The notes: generated by a model not told the origin, from the letters alone. DNA of 64,000 nucleotides from Vibrio campbellii CAIM 519 = NBRC 15631 = ATCC 25920 (GCF_002163755.1 NZ_CP015864.1:1178001-1242000), one strand, 5' to 3'; shown: positions 18,401 through 28,204, numbered from the stretch's first letter. Program-made: numbers and translations.

Positions 18401-18631
18401 CTACTCCTTTTGTGGGATTTCCTTCAAACGTTTACCCTGAAGAGAGGCAATTACATCGTCCACGGTCTCTTGGATCACGTCGTTGGTACTCAAGTCACGA
18501 AGCGCTTTAAGTCCCCAAATAATGGTGCGAGATGCGAATCGCTCAAGCACCACTTCCCAAGTGATTTGGAGAAACAGCCCTTTCAAGATTTCGAAGAACG
18601 TTTTGCCGATGATCCCCGTTAAAAAGCTCAT
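18401..18631 (-). CDS. Small amphipathic protein, putative holin component
   Basis: A 76-residue product with a hydrophobic first half (FLTGIIGKTFFEILKGLFLQ) and a charged tail. It overlaps the lysin stop by 4 nt and precedes the single-span protein, a typical holin position. The hydrophobic segment is short for a holin, so confidence is modest. Confidence 0.55.
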   Translation of the reverse strand: MSFLTGIIGKTFFEILKGLFLQITWEVVLERFASRTIIWGLKALRDLSTNDVIQETVDDVIASLQGKRLKEIPQKE

Positions 18632-19140
18632 GATTGTTCTCCCATCATGGATAAATAAGCGTTGAGGTAATCCGCTTCTGTGGCTTTACCTGCGGATGTG
18701 TTCCAGTACTGTTTGGCGTAACGCGCTAAGCCCTTGAGATCATCCGCCTCTGGCAAGGCTTCTGGGAATCGGATCAGGTTCAAGCGTGCCGTGGCCACCG
18801 CGAATTGAGGGGAAATCACCATATAGTCCGCATCCTGTTTTTCGACGGGATCAGCGGTGAGCGGCGCAAACATCGAGAGCGCGTCCAACAAGTGAGGCCG
18901 TGTTTTTCCTAGCCATTCAATCAACCAGGCAAAGGTGGCAGGCTCCATTTGAGTGAACCCTAATGCGGGACCACGCACCTGCTTGGCGTACGTCAACGCA
19001 CCAGATTCATGGGCGACAATCATCAAAATCAGATTGATGGCGGCTTGGGTATTCAGCTTGCCGTGCCCGCCAGTGACCATGTCTAATTGGTCGAGTACCG
19101 GCTTAATCACATGCTCGATAAACAGCGTTCCTAATTTCAT
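18628..19140 (-). CDS. Phage lysin, transglycosylase-like
   Basis: ATG at 19140 overlaps the stop of the zinc-finger gene (ATGA). The 170-residue protein contains HESGALTYAKQVRGPALGFTQMEPATF, which resembles the lytic transglycosylase pattern of a catalytic Glu followed by G-x-Q-x-x-P-x-T. It would cut peptidoglycan at lysis. There is no signal peptide, so export would need the holin. Confidence 0.65.
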   Translation of the reverse strand: MKLGTLFIEHVIKPVLDQLDMVTGGHGKLNTQAAINLILMIVAHESGALTYAKQVRGPALGFTQMEPATFAWLIEWLGKTRPHLLDALSMFAPLTADPVEKQDADYMVISPQFAVATARLNLIRFPEALPEADDLKGLARYAKQYWNTSAGKATEADYLNAYLSMMGEQS

Positions 19141-19355
19141 CGTTTCATCTTCTCCAAATCGCTTTGACAGTGAGTGCAGTACTGACACCCGGTCATGTGT
19201 TGGCGGCGAGCTTCGGGGATGGGGTCGCCGCACTCACCACATTCCTGCGCACTCTCTTGTGAGGCTTTTGGCTTAGCCCTTGCCAATTGGTTGGCCAATG
19301 CCACTTCTGTGAGTTGGGCTTCAATATCACAAGCATGGTCGATAACATCTGGCAT
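19137..19355 (-). CDS. TraR/DksA-type zinc finger protein
   Basis: The 72-residue protein has the four-cysteine finger ECGECGDPIP...CQYCTHCQ (CxxC then CxxC about 17 residues on), with a helical N-terminus. TraR-like proteins bind the RNA polymerase secondary channel and act without ppGpp. Phages carry them in late operons, as here between tube and lysin genes. Confidence 0.85.
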   Translation of the reverse strand: MPDVIDHACDIEAQLTEVALANQLARAKPKASQESAQECGECGDPIPEARRQHMTGCQYCTHCQSDLEKMKR

Positions 19356-19367
19356 CCTGCCTCCTAA

Positions 19368-19823
19368 TTACTGGATCAGATCTTCAGTTTCATCGGGGCG
19401 TAGATATGGCACGCCGTTGATTTTCACAAAGTCTGGGCTCGTCACTTCGAACGGCAGCTTATGCACAAGCGCACTGCCCCCGCTGGTGTCGGCGTCGAGT
19501 AAATCCGAGATCTTGATACGACAACCAAAGGCTTCGATTTTCAGTTCGTCTTTATCAATCTTGCCGTAGAACAGCGCATCAAAATCCGGCATACCACGCC
19601 AAGAGCCGGCGCCTCTCGCGGCCTTGCTCAACTGATTAAATTGCTGCGTGGTTAGCTCCATCTCGCCACTGGCTTCAACATCGCCGTCGACATAACCATC
19701 CGGCACGCCCGAGGTTTTATTGACGGCGGAATTGTCCGTAATAGAAAGGCTGACTTTTTGCGCTTTGAGTTTGTAGTCGCCCATTGAAAAATGCATGTTC
19801 TTACCAGAAATACGCATGCTCAT
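19368..19823 (-). CDS. Tail tube protein (DUF2597-like)
   Basis: The 151-residue protein follows the sheath gene with a 3-nt gap, the standard order FI-FII. It has the beta-rich pattern of tube proteins (GDVEASGEMELTTQQF). The DUF2597 name is from memory of K139-like phages. It polymerises into the inner tail tube. Confidence 0.75.
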   Translation of the reverse strand: MSMRISGKNMHFSMGDYKLKAQKVSLSITDNSAVNKTSGVPDGYVDGDVEASGEMELTTQQFNQLSKAARGAGSWRGMPDFDALFYGKIDKDELKIEAFGCRIKISDLLDADTSGGSALVHKLPFEVTSPDFVKINGVPYLRPDETEDLIQ

Positions 19824-19826
19824 GGA

Positions 19827-20948
19827 TTAAGCCTCCGTGTCGGCTGGGTTAGAGAGATCGAGACCAATATTGACCACGATGTGTTTTGGGCAATTGTGTG
19901 GGCGCACCATCAAACCAATGTTGACTTTGGTTTTTGTCATCCACTGAATCGACACGTCTTCTTCGCGCGGTGCCATAATTTCCCCAGGGAACGGGATCCC
20001 CCCAATCTCGGTGGTCTTCGACATGTCACGCATGTCTTTGCTGAAGTAAGTTCGATTAAGCTCGATACTCGGTGGCGTCGAATTAAGGATGCGATCGGCA
20101 ATGCGGCGAATCGCTTTAATACGTACTCGGCGGTTCAACTTGTGAACGGGGCGAACGTATTCTAAGAATTGATAGTCTCCGCCTTTGGTTTCCAGTGTGG
20201 TGGCGTCGGTCCAGTACACCCCTTCCATATCGGCGTACCATTGCGGCAAGGAATAACGTGCATTGGCCAGCGCTGAAATGGTGCTCATTTCCAGTGGTTT
20301 TCCGGCGCTGTCGATAGGCATCTCACCCAGGCCTAAAACGCTGCCTGTGGCCACTCGCATTGGGCTATCGGCGACGGTGACCGCGCGGTCACATAAGCGT
20401 CCTCCCAATACGCCGATGTTATTGCCATTGAGCATAGGTATCGGTGTCACGAGGTTGGCAGATACACCATTGATTAATGCCAATAGGCTAGTTTCGTATT
20501 TGGCCCAAGTTTGCTTGCTCTTATCGATGCCAGGACACGCTGCTAAAAAGAACACCCAACGGCCCAGCTTGGCGGTCAGTTCGGAGGCTTTGCTTTGCAT
20601 CGCTTGGAAGTCCGCTTTGCTGCTTACCACATCGACAATGCACACGCCTTCGAACGAGTCAGTACGATTGGCAATATCGACGGCTTCCTGCCACGTTTTA
20701 CCTTCAGCGAGACCAAACACGGCGCCTGTCCAGTTCTGTTTTCCATTAAGCTGAGCGGCTTTCAAGTTAGCGCCTAGCACGTCATCCGCGACGACATCGT
20801 CAAGGTTAGTCATGTTGTTGACGCGTGTGACTTTGCCTTGCAGCTCTGCTTTATCGGTGCGCCCGATATACAGCAGGTGGCGTTCAATCTCTGGGATCCC
20901 ACCTTGCCCTAAATTGAGGTTGTTGACCTCTACCTTTCCGGTTGCCAT
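19827..20948 (-). CDS. Tail sheath protein (DUF2586-like)
   Basis: The 373-residue protein is long for a tube and fits a contractile sheath: an N-terminal variable domain and a C-terminal part (NRTYFSKDMRDMSKTTEIGGIPFPGEI). DUF2586 proteins replace the P2 FI sheath in K139-like Vibrio phages. ATG at 20948 follows GAGGACATAACTA. Confidence 0.75.
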   Translation of the reverse strand: MATGKVEVNNLNLGQGGIPEIERHLLYIGRTDKAELQGKVTRVNNMTNLDDVVADDVLGANLKAAQLNGKQNWTGAVFGLAEGKTWQEAVDIANRTDSFEGVCIVDVVSSKADFQAMQSKASELTAKLGRWVFFLAACPGIDKSKQTWAKYETSLLALINGVSANLVTPIPMLNGNNIGVLGGRLCDRAVTVADSPMRVATGSVLGLGEMPIDSAGKPLEMSTISALANARYSLPQWYADMEGVYWTDATTLETKGGDYQFLEYVRPVHKLNRRVRIKAIRRIADRILNSTPPSIELNRTYFSKDMRDMSKTTEIGGIPFPGEIMAPREEDVSIQWMTKTKVNIGLMVRPHNCPKHIVVNIGLDLSNPADTEA

Positions 20949-20963
20949 TAGTTATGTCCTCGC

Positions 20964-21620
20964 TTATTTTTGCTTTCTGGCTTGCTCAAAAATGGTGATG
21001 AGTTGGCGGGTGACGTCACGCTCTTTACTGCCTAATATCTGACGTTCTGCCAATGGAATATCCCAAGCGGTGACACTCGGCTGATTGCTCAGCTCTCGGA
21101 TAATTTGCCCAGCTTGGCCATGGCTAACAGTGGCCATCAATAACTTGAGTGAGGGTTTCTTCCTTCCCTTGCCACTCTTTCTTGCGACCGTGTAGCCCAG
21201 TTCCCTCATTTTTCGCGCTTGCCCTTTGGTGCAAGGCGCGGAGTAGTCGGGTGTTCCCCACCGCTTTTGCATTTGGCGCTTGGTCATTTTTTGCTTTTGA
21301 CCAAGGTGATGCCTAGCGGCAATTCTTGCGGTGAGCTTGTTGTTCCAAGTAAGGTCGAGCGTGTCGGCGTTTCGTACATAAGGGGTTAACCCTTTCGCCA
21401 TTCGTCGCATAACTTTGCCGCGCTTCTTCCCTTTTTTGGGCTGTAATGCTTTGCCGTGAATATCTTTTTGTTGCTGAATGCGTTTACGTGTATTGGTCTT
21501 TTCCCATCGGCCAAGGGTTTTCAAGATCCAAATACGCTTTTTTGGGGGAAGCGCTAACATGGCCAACTTTTCTTGCAGGTTGAGCACATCCCTTTTGTTG
21601 GAACTAATCGTTGGTTTCAT
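20964..21620 (-). CDS. Virion morphogenesis / tail completion protein (gpS-like)
   Basis: The 218-residue product is very basic (many Lys and Arg, e.g. KKGKKRGKVMRRMAKG) and lies between gpR-like and sheath genes, which is the P2 gpS position. gpS-type proteins help join tails to heads. It overlaps the upstream gene by 17 nt. Confidence 0.75.
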   Translation of the reverse strand: MKPTISSNKRDVLNLQEKLAMLALPPKKRIWILKTLGRWEKTNTRKRIQQQKDIHGKALQPKKGKKRGKVMRRMAKGLTPYVRNADTLDLTWNNKLTARIAARHHLGQKQKMTKRQMQKRWGTPDYSAPCTKGQARKMRELGYTVARKSGKGRKKPSLKLLMATVSHGQAGQIIRELSNQPSVTAWDIPLAERQILGSKERDVTRQLITIFEQARKQK

Positions 21621-22095
21621 TCACCAACTCCGCTTCTTCTGCGGTGTAAATCTCCACGGCTTGAACTCGATATCTCATGCCACGCCAAGTGATCATGCCG
21701 GCTTCATCTGGGACCAACTCAATGGGCTCCATCAACTCAAGTTCAACACTCACATCGGCCGCTTCACTGCTGATCACATCGACCGAAAGCGTGGGGTCTT
21801 CGAGCTCTTGCTCGTTGCGCTCTTCTTCATGGTCACTGAGCCAACAAGCAATCAGAGCTAGTAAGCAGCGTGGGTCCAGTAATTGGTGAGGAAACTCCTC
21901 AACCGAAATCACCGCGTTATATTTCCAGTAACAGGCGATATACCCGCCGTTCCCACGGTCTTCACCGCTTGGCACTATCGAGCCGTTTTCTTGCCAAGCA
22001 TCCATTTTGTTCTCAAGCACATTGCTATTGAGATGGCTGACGATGTAAGCCGTTAAGTGCTCAAGTTTGGTTTGGTTGTAAACCGCACTACTCAT
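21604..22095 (-). CDS. Tail completion protein (gpR-like)
   Basis: A 163-residue acidic protein with an N-terminal helix (YNQTKLEHLTAYIVSHLNS) typical of P2 gpR. The gene order L-R-S supports this. The start overlaps the stop of the gpL-like gene. Confidence 0.7.
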   Translation of the reverse strand: MSSAVYNQTKLEHLTAYIVSHLNSNVLENKMDAWQENGSIVPSGEDRGNGGYIACYWKYNAVISVEEFPHQLLDPRCLLALIACWLSDHEEERNEQELEDPTLSVDVISSEAADVSVELELMEPIELVPDEAGMITWRGMRYRVQAVEIYTAEEAELVNETND

Positions 22096-22514
22096 ATCAC
22101 GCCAATCCCATTCGCACTGCGGCCAAGCAGTTGAGAGACATCTTTGTTACTTTGCGCCAGAAAACGTGCCGCCTGTTGCGGTTCATCTAACGCCGCATTG
22201 TCCCCTTCTTTGCGCCTATCTTGCGTGGCGAACTCGGGTAACAATTCCGAGTGTGCTCGGCCATACACAGCTCGTTTATACAAGGCGGTTTTGGCGACGC
22301 TTAGTGATGGCGGCATTCCCTCGACCAACAGGCTCACTAACTTCTCTTGAATATTGTTGGCCGCTATCGTGATGGCCACAACTATAGAGTCGTTATCAAA
22401 CGTATGCGGAATGCGGCGCAGTTGACGAAACTCATTGTTCGTTAAATCGGGCCAGCCTTCACCGGATATCACTTGGTTACTCGCCTTATCCACTTTTCCG
22501 CCAAAGCCCATCAT
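22092..22514 (-). CDS. Head completion protein (gpL-like)
   Basis: A 140-residue protein directly after the small terminase gene and before gpR. P2 gpL fills the portal vertex after packaging. GGAGAC precedes tandem ATG codons at 22514 and 22511; either could be used. Confidence 0.75.
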   Translation of the reverse strand: MMGFGGKVDKASNQVISGEGWPDLTNNEFRQLRRIPHTFDNDSIVVAITIAANNIQEKLVSLLVEGMPPSLSVAKTALYKRAVYGRAHSELLPEFATQDRRKEGDNAALDEPQQAARFLAQSNKDVSQLLGRSANGIGVI

Positions 22515-22629
22515 GTCTCCTTATTGGAATAAGTGCGCCTCTGGCCACTGAGTCGACGGAATAAGCTGGGTGATGAATCACTTGCTCTTCCTCGTCAGTC
22601 GAGGCGCGGTGGCATAGGAGCCTATTTAG

Positions 22630-23346
22630 TTAGAGGTTGTCGCCAGTCTCTAACGCTCGGATACGTTGGTCGATGTTATCGATCATGGTGCTTACCCCAA
22701 TCGCGCTGTATTGCTCATGCGCATTTTGAAGATGGCTTCGCGCTGTCTGTAGCGTGTCTATATCCCCCACCGAAGCGGCGTGGGGTTTACCTTGCTCATT
22801 TCGAAGCAAGTGTAAGCCGGCGAACTTCAACCATTTCGCTGTCGGCTTCTCATTGATACGCCACACTTGAGTGACCTTCTCGAAGACGAGGGAGAAATAA
22901 GGTTCAATGGACTGACCTTTGTCTGCCATTCGCTCAGACCAGGCCAATACTTCATCGGCGCAGAAGGTCGCAAAATCACGCTTGAATCGCTCGGGCGTAT
23001 CGAGCCCGCGTTCAATGGCGATGTCACACCACTTGATGGCAGTATCGAGATCTTCGATATCAAACAGCCAAATCACCATTTGCGTAAACAGCGGGTTATC
23101 GAACTGCTCATCACCGGCGAGGTAAGCTACAATCGCGTCGCGATATTTAGGGACCAACACTTCGCGCTTGTGGTTCACCTTTTCATCTTTACGATTGAAG
23201 GTTTTGAGTACCTTCAAATCGCTGTCGAGTTCGGCGAGCAATAGATGCAAACTGTTTGGGTTAGCAACACACTGTATTTCAGCTGTCGATTGCTTTTGTT
23301 GTTTTGCCAAGGCTTCCTGGCGCAACTTCGCTAATGGGCTGGCCAT
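22630..23346 (-). CDS. Terminase endonuclease subunit (gpM-like)
   Basis: A 238-residue protein beginning MASPLAKLRQEALAKQQK and containing VAYLAGDEQFDNPLF-type sequence, both typical of P2 gpM, the small terminase subunit that cuts cos. It follows the capsid gene with a 3-nt gap. A 115-nt gap to gpL holds no gene. Confidence 0.85.
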   Translation of the reverse strand: MASPLAKLRQEALAKQQKQSTAEIQCVANPNSLHLLLAELDSDLKVLKTFNRKDEKVNHKREVLVPKYRDAIVAYLAGDEQFDNPLFTQMVIWLFDIEDLDTAIKWCDIAIERGLDTPERFKRDFATFCADEVLAWSERMADKGQSIEPYFSLVFEKVTQVWRINEKPTAKWLKFAGLHLLRNEQGKPHAASVGDIDTLQTARSHLQNAHEQYSAIGVSTMIDNIDQRIRALETGDNL

Positions 23347-23349
23347 ACA

Positions 23350-24360
23350 TTACCCCTTCGCAGGTTCAACAACAGTCACGTCTTCAATCGCGGCAAACTT
23401 GTGGTAGTTACCGACGGCATACCCTTCCATACGCAGGTATGACGTTTCAAAGCGTTTACGGTCTTCTTCATTACGAGACTTACGCCACTGCGTCCCTTTT
23501 TGAGTCAGGATTTGCAGGTTGGTTAAGTTCGTTACCCAAATCATATTGGGCGGGAAAAATGGTGGGGTGTAGACGGTTTTGCCTGCCACCGTCTTCGCCA
23601 AACTTTGCGCGGCTTTGTGCTCGGTCGGTACTTCCGCCGATTCTAACAAGCGATGCTGCTCTGCAGCGACTAAGTTACGACCAATCAGCACAACCAAATC
23701 GGGATCGTCTTGATGTACTTCGTGAATCGTGGTGTTGATTAAATCGTTCACGAGCGAGTCGAGGTTTTTATACGCGCCGTCTGTGTTGCCCGTAGAATCA
23801 AGCTTCGCATCAGGCAGGACTTGAGCCGGCGCCTTTTCTTTTGCAAGCTGCAGCCAACCTTTATTAACGTCTTCACCCATTGGGTTCGCTTTCGGGTCGG
23901 TGTTTTCACCCGCAATCGAGGTTCCGTGGAAACCAATACGCAGCTTATCGAGCGCAAAATTACGTGTGATAGCGTTATTCATCAGCTTCATCCACTGGCC
24001 TTTACCGCCCGAGTTCGCCCAGATGGTCATGGTGATCCAATTGATGTGAGCGCCTGAGTCGGTCTCGGTTAACTCATAAGTGTTGCCACTTTGGTCAAGA
24101 GCGCCCATGAAACGACCGTCTTTGACACGCCCTGTCAGTAGACCCGCGTCACCCACATCAATCACTTGACCTTTAATCTGGTCAACCGAGATATTGGAGA
24201 TACGATTTAAAAACGCGTCCGATTCGACAATCGCTTGGCGAAGCTTGGTTTCCATCACTGGGGTAATGTTGAACTGCTTTGATGCATCCGCTACACCGCC
24301 AGCCTTAGCAACGGCTTGACAATATTCATCTAAATATTGAGTCGATACGGCATTTAGCAT
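23350..24360 (-). CDS. Major capsid protein (P2 gpN family)
   Basis: A 336-residue P2-family capsid protein. DEYCQAVAKAGGVADASKQFNITP at the start and VLIGRNLVAAEQHRLLES in the middle are typical. It shares its start junction with the stop of the scaffold gene. P2 gpN is processed by the gpO protease. Confidence 0.92.
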   Translation of the reverse strand: MLNAVSTQYLDEYCQAVAKAGGVADASKQFNITPVMETKLRQAIVESDAFLNRISNISVDQIKGQVIDVGDAGLLTGRVKDGRFMGALDQSGNTYELTETDSGAHINWITMTIWANSGGKGQWMKLMNNAITRNFALDKLRIGFHGTSIAGENTDPKANPMGEDVNKGWLQLAKEKAPAQVLPDAKLDSTGNTDGAYKNLDSLVNDLINTTIHEVHQDDPDLVVLIGRNLVAAEQHRLLESAEVPTEHKAAQSLAKTVAGKTVYTPPFFPPNMIWVTNLTNLQILTQKGTQWRKSRNEEDRKRFETSYLRMEGYAVGNYHKFAAIEDVTVVEPAKG

Positions 24361-25236
24361 TTACACCACCTCCACAATTGATTCGCCGCCATGGCCTTCT
24401 TCACTAGGCTTTTGCCCTGGGACTTCTTGCTTAAGCTCGGCGAACTGGGTTTCTAGGCTCTTTACTTGCTCGGTGACGGGCGCGAGCTGCTTCTCCAATT
24501 CACTGGAAAACTGCTCTAAAGAGAACGTTTTAACTTCGCCTTCAGGGACGGATTCGGGTTCATTAGGCGTTTGCGCTTGCAGGTTAAACTCTTGCTTGAG
24601 TTCATCCTTCAGTTCACCTTTCATGATGCCGAACTGCTCTTTCAGGGCAGCTTTGAGTTGTTCTTCGGTCACTTCTTCTTCCTCTGGTTCAGGTTCCGGT
24701 TGTGGCTCTGGCTGTTCGTCACCAGAATTGAAAAAGGCATTACACAGAGCAAAAAAGCGATCGGTTTTGGAATAGCACTCATCCAAGTTGATGGCTTCCA
24801 GTTGGCTACAACTGAGCTCTGTGGTGTGGCCTTCTTGTCGTGAAAACTGAAGTAATGACACACCAGACGATGCTGGGGAATCGGTCACGGCTAAACCCAT
24901 TAGGTAGCACTTTCCTTGCCCTTTATAATCTGGATTGGGTTCAATGGAGGTAAACAGCTTCTGCCCAAACTTATTGGCTTCAAGTAAGTATTGATTAGGT
25001 TCAAGCTTGGCAAACAAGCGCATTTTGCCGTCCACTTCTTCGGCTTTGACTTCAAGCACTTTGCCCCAGTTACTGCCGTAACCAGCAAAGCGTTTATGCT
25101 CTGGCCAAATCAACGCGGTGTATTCACTCAGGGCATAATTCTCGGCAATCTGCGTGAGCCATTCGCGGGTGATCTTCCGACCATCAACCGTTGGCCCTTC
25201 GGTTGCTACAATTTTCCAATCGCTGATTTTTGCCAT
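24361..25236 (-). CDS. Capsid scaffold / maturation protease (gpO-like)
   Basis: A 291-residue protein. The N-terminal half (KISDWKIVATEGPTVDGR, IWPEHKRFAGYGSNWG, AVTDSPASSGVSLL) is the P2 gpO serine protease domain with Asp, His and Ser conserved regions. The acidic Pro/Glu-rich middle and coiled-coil C-terminus are the scaffold. It opens the leftward late operon. Confidence 0.9.
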   Translation of the reverse strand: MAKISDWKIVATEGPTVDGRKITREWLTQIAENYALSEYTALIWPEHKRFAGYGSNWGKVLEVKAEEVDGKMRLFAKLEPNQYLLEANKFGQKLFTSIEPNPDYKGQGKCYLMGLAVTDSPASSGVSLLQFSRQEGHTTELSCSQLEAINLDECYSKTDRFFALCNAFFNSGDEQPEPQPEPEPEEEEVTEEQLKAALKEQFGIMKGELKDELKQEFNLQAQTPNEPESVPEGEVKTFSLEQFSSELEKQLAPVTEQVKSLETQFAELKQEVPGQKPSEEGHGGESIVEVV

Positions 25237-25410
25237 TTGAGTGTGTACCTATTGTTCATTGGTCAGTTCGTGTTTTGAGTTTTCACAATACGCCTTTGAA
25301 TCGGCCGTTTCAGCCACTTCAATTCCGACCAATTCGGATATGAGCACTATCCGAAATTATCCGAACTTTGCTATGCAATTTAAGGAGTTAACTGGGCTTA
25401 TTATTGGCTC
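25237..25410. promoter_or_regulatory. Divergent late promoter region with inverted repeat
   Basis: The gap between the leftward gpO gene and the rightward terminase gene must hold both late promoters. TTCGGATA (25333-25340) and TATCCGAA (25348-25355) form a perfect 8-bp inverted repeat with a 7-bp spacer, and a third TATCCGAA lies at 25358-25365. This could bind the prophage Ogr/Delta protein (31459-31710), although the P2 Ogr site is described differently (TGT-N12-ACA). Confidence 0.55.
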
Positions 25411-27192
25411 ATGGCATATACTCCTGAAACACGACATGCAGCCAGAGCCCTGTATTTAAAGGCTTGGACACCCAAAGAAATCGCTTCCGAGTTAGGTTTG
25501 AACAGCACACGAATTATTTATCACTGGGCTGACAAACACGGATGGCGTGACATGCTGCGCGAACAAACGATTGATGAGTCGATCGCGCGCAGAATTGAAA
25601 CCCTGCTTGAGTTGGAAAATCCCACCAAAGGCCAACTCGATATGCTTGATAGACTCATCAAGCACCATGTACAGCTAAAAAAATTCCACGCTCAAGCCCA
25701 ATCTACCCAAGAGAAAAAAGCTCAAACAGAAAAGGAAGCAGCGACTAACACTCATCGAAATAACTCGCGTTCCAAAAAGTCTGACGACAAGTCAAACAAG
25801 AAAAAAAGTAAAAAGAAGAACCATATTGATGAGCTGACCAAAGAAAACTTTGCAACCTGGCATGAATCACTCTTTGAATATCAGCACACGATGCGTAACA
25901 ACCTGCATCAGCGTACACGTAACATTCTGAAATCACGTCAGATTGGCGCGACCTACTATTTCAGTGGTGAGGCGCTAGAGGACGCGATTTTGACGGGTGA
26001 CAACCAGATATTTTTGTCAGCGTCTCGCGCCCAGGCAGAAGTATTTAGAAGTTACATCATTGCGATTGCTCAAGCGTTCTTAGGCATCGAATTGACCGGC
26101 AACCCGATCATTCTCTCTAATGGCGCAGAGCTGCGCTTTCTTTCGACCAACTCTAAAACCGCGCAAAGTTATCATGGCCACGTTTATGTGGATGAGTACT
26201 TTTGGATCCCTAAATTCGATGAGCTCAACAAACTCGCGTCCGCCATGGCGACCCACAAGAACTGGCGTAAAACCTACTTCTCCACCCCCTCGGCTAAAAC
26301 GCACCAGGCTTATACCTTTTGGACAGGTGACCAATGGCGCCAAGGTCGAGATACCCGCGCCAATATTGAGTTTCCGACTTTTGACGACTATCGAGACGGT
26401 GGACGCCTCTGCCCTGACAAGCAGTGGCGTTACGTAGTTACAATTGAGGATGCCGCAGCAGGAGGCTGTGAGCTTTTTGATATTGATGAGCTGCGCGACG
26501 AATACAGCAAAGACGATTTCGATAATCTGTTTATGTGTATCTTCGTCGATGGCGCCAGCTCCGTCTTTAAGTTCTCAGCGCTTGAAAAAGCCATGGTGGA
26601 TATTAGCCGGTGGCAAGACTTCAAGCCCAATGACAACGATCCCTTCGACCGGCGTGAAGTTTGGTTAGGTTACGACCCAAGCCGAACCCGAGACAACGCC
26701 TGTTTAGTTGTTGTGGCCCCGCCTATTGTCGCCATTGAAAAGTTCCGAGTCCTGGAAAAGCACTATTGGCGCGGATTGAACTTTCAGTACCAAGCTCAGC
26801 AAGTCTCAAAAGTGTTTGAGCGTTACAACGTGAGCTATTTGGGCATCGATACCACAGGTATTGGCGCGGGTGTGTATGACTTACTCAGCAAAAAGCACCC
26901 GCGAGAAACCGTGGCCATTCAATACAGCAACGAGAGTAAAAACCGATTGGTGATGAAGATGATTGATGTAGTCGAAGCCAATCGCATTCAATTTGATGCT
27001 GAACACAAAGACATTGCCATGGCCTTCATGGCCATTAAACGGGCGACCACCAACAGCGGTAACAGCATGACCTTCAAAGCTGAGCGCAGCGATTTAACCG
27101 GACACGCCGACGCATTCTGGGCGATTTCTCATGCCTGCATTAACGAGCCGCTCGATCACTCAGAAAAACGCAAATCAACTTGGCAGATGTAA
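25411..27192 (+). CDS. Terminase large ATPase subunit (P2 gpP-like)
   Basis: A 593-residue protein: an N-terminal helix-turn-helix (WTPKEIASELGLNSTRI), a charged linker, an ATPase domain with deviant Walker A (KSRQIGATYYFSGEA) and Walker B (HVYVDEYFWI), then the nuclease domain with LGYDPSRT and YLGIDTTGIG acidic motifs. It packages DNA through the portal encoded next. Start ATG at 25411. Confidence 0.93.
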   Translation: MAYTPETRHAARALYLKAWTPKEIASELGLNSTRIIYHWADKHGWRDMLREQTIDESIARRIETLLELENPTKGQLDMLDRLIKHHVQLKKFHAQAQSTQEKKAQTEKEAATNTHRNNSRSKKSDDKSNKKKSKKKNHIDELTKENFATWHESLFEYQHTMRNNLHQRTRNILKSRQIGATYYFSGEALEDAILTGDNQIFLSASRAQAEVFRSYIIAIAQAFLGIELTGNPIILSNGAELRFLSTNSKTAQSYHGHVYVDEYFWIPKFDELNKLASAMATHKNWRKTYFSTPSAKTHQAYTFWTGDQWRQGRDTRANIEFPTFDDYRDGGRLCPDKQWRYVVTIEDAAAGGCELFDIDELRDEYSKDDFDNLFMCIFVDGASSVFKFSALEKAMVDISRWQDFKPNDNDPFDRREVWLGYDPSRTRDNACLVVVAPPIVAIEKFRVLEKHYWRGLNFQYQAQQVSKVFERYNVSYLGIDTTGIGAGVYDLLSKKHPRETVAIQYSNESKNRLVMKMIDVVEANRIQFDAEHKDIAMAFMAIKRATTNSGNSMTFKAERSDLTGHADAFWAISHACINEPLDHSEKRKSTWQM

Positions 27193-27196
27193 CTCT

Positions 27197-28204
27197 ATGA
27201 CTGAACAGAAAACAGAAACAATCACAAATGATGAAAGCTTGATGTTTAGCTTTGGTGAGCCTGAAATCATGAATCGTGATTTTACCAACTACGATTACAG
27301 CGAGCTCTTTTACAACGACGATGGCGACTATTGGGAGCCACCGCTTGATAGAGCGGGCTTAAACAAACTCACGCGAGCCAACGCCTATCATGGCTCTATC
27401 TTAATGGCTCGACGTAATATGATCGCGGGCCGTTACATTCAAGGCGGTATGCAGAAACAACAAATGCAATCAGCTGTGCATGACTTCTTGGAGTTCGGTG
27501 ATACTGCCCTGCTTAAACTGCGTAACTATTTGGGCAAAGTCATAGGCCTTTGGCCAATCCCCACCATGTATTTGCGAAAACGTAAGAACGGTGACTTCGC
27601 TTTTCTAGAGCGGGACAACAAACAAAAGCGCTACAAGAAAGAGGACATCATTTTCATCAAGCAATATGACCCTGTTCAGCAGGTTTATGGTGGGCCCGAT
27701 TACTTAGGGTGTGTTCAATCTGCACTCCTAAGCCAGGACTCGACCACCTTTCGCCGCCGGTACTATAAGAACGGTTTGCACATGGGCTTTATCTTCTACG
27801 CCACCGACCCAAACCTAAGTAAAGAAGATGAAGATGACCTGAAAGAAAAGATGGCTTCGAGCCGCGGCGTAGGTAACTTTCGTTCGATGTTTATCAATAT
27901 TCCGAACGGCAATGAGAGAGGTATACAGCTCATACCCGTTGGCGATATTGCCACAAAAGATGAATATGAAAAGATTAAGAACGTGACTGCGCAAGAGGTG
28001 ATCACTGGCCACCGCTTCCCCGTTGAGCTCGCTGCCATTATTCCTAATGGTGGGACTCGTGGTGACCCTATTAAATTCGATTACGTCTACTGCAAAAATG
28101 AAGTCATTCCAGCTTGCGAGATGTTCATGGATGCCGTTAACGGTGATCCGGAAGTGCCGGAAAGTCTGCATTTAACCTTTAACCTGGACAACGTTGCCAC
28201 GTAA
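27197..28204 (+). CDS. Portal protein (PBSX/P2 gpQ family)
   Basis: A 335-residue portal with typical YHGSILMARRNMIAGRYI and QVYGGPDYLGCVQSALLSQDSTTFRRRYYKNG regions. The start is ATG 27197, 4 nt after the terminase stop; the frame is open further upstream only because it overlaps the terminase gene. It forms the DNA entry ring in the capsid vertex. Confidence 0.93.
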   Translation: MTEQKTETITNDESLMFSFGEPEIMNRDFTNYDYSELFYNDDGDYWEPPLDRAGLNKLTRANAYHGSILMARRNMIAGRYIQGGMQKQQMQSAVHDFLEFGDTALLKLRNYLGKVIGLWPIPTMYLRKRKNGDFAFLERDNKQKRYKKEDIIFIKQYDPVQQVYGGPDYLGCVQSALLSQDSTTFRRRYYKNGLHMGFIFYATDPNLSKEDEDDLKEKMASSRGVGNFRSMFINIPNGNERGIQLIPVGDIATKDEYEKIKNVTAQEVITGHRFPVELAAIIPNGGTRGDPIKFDYVYCKNEVIPACEMFMDAVNGDPEVPESLHLTFNLDNVAT

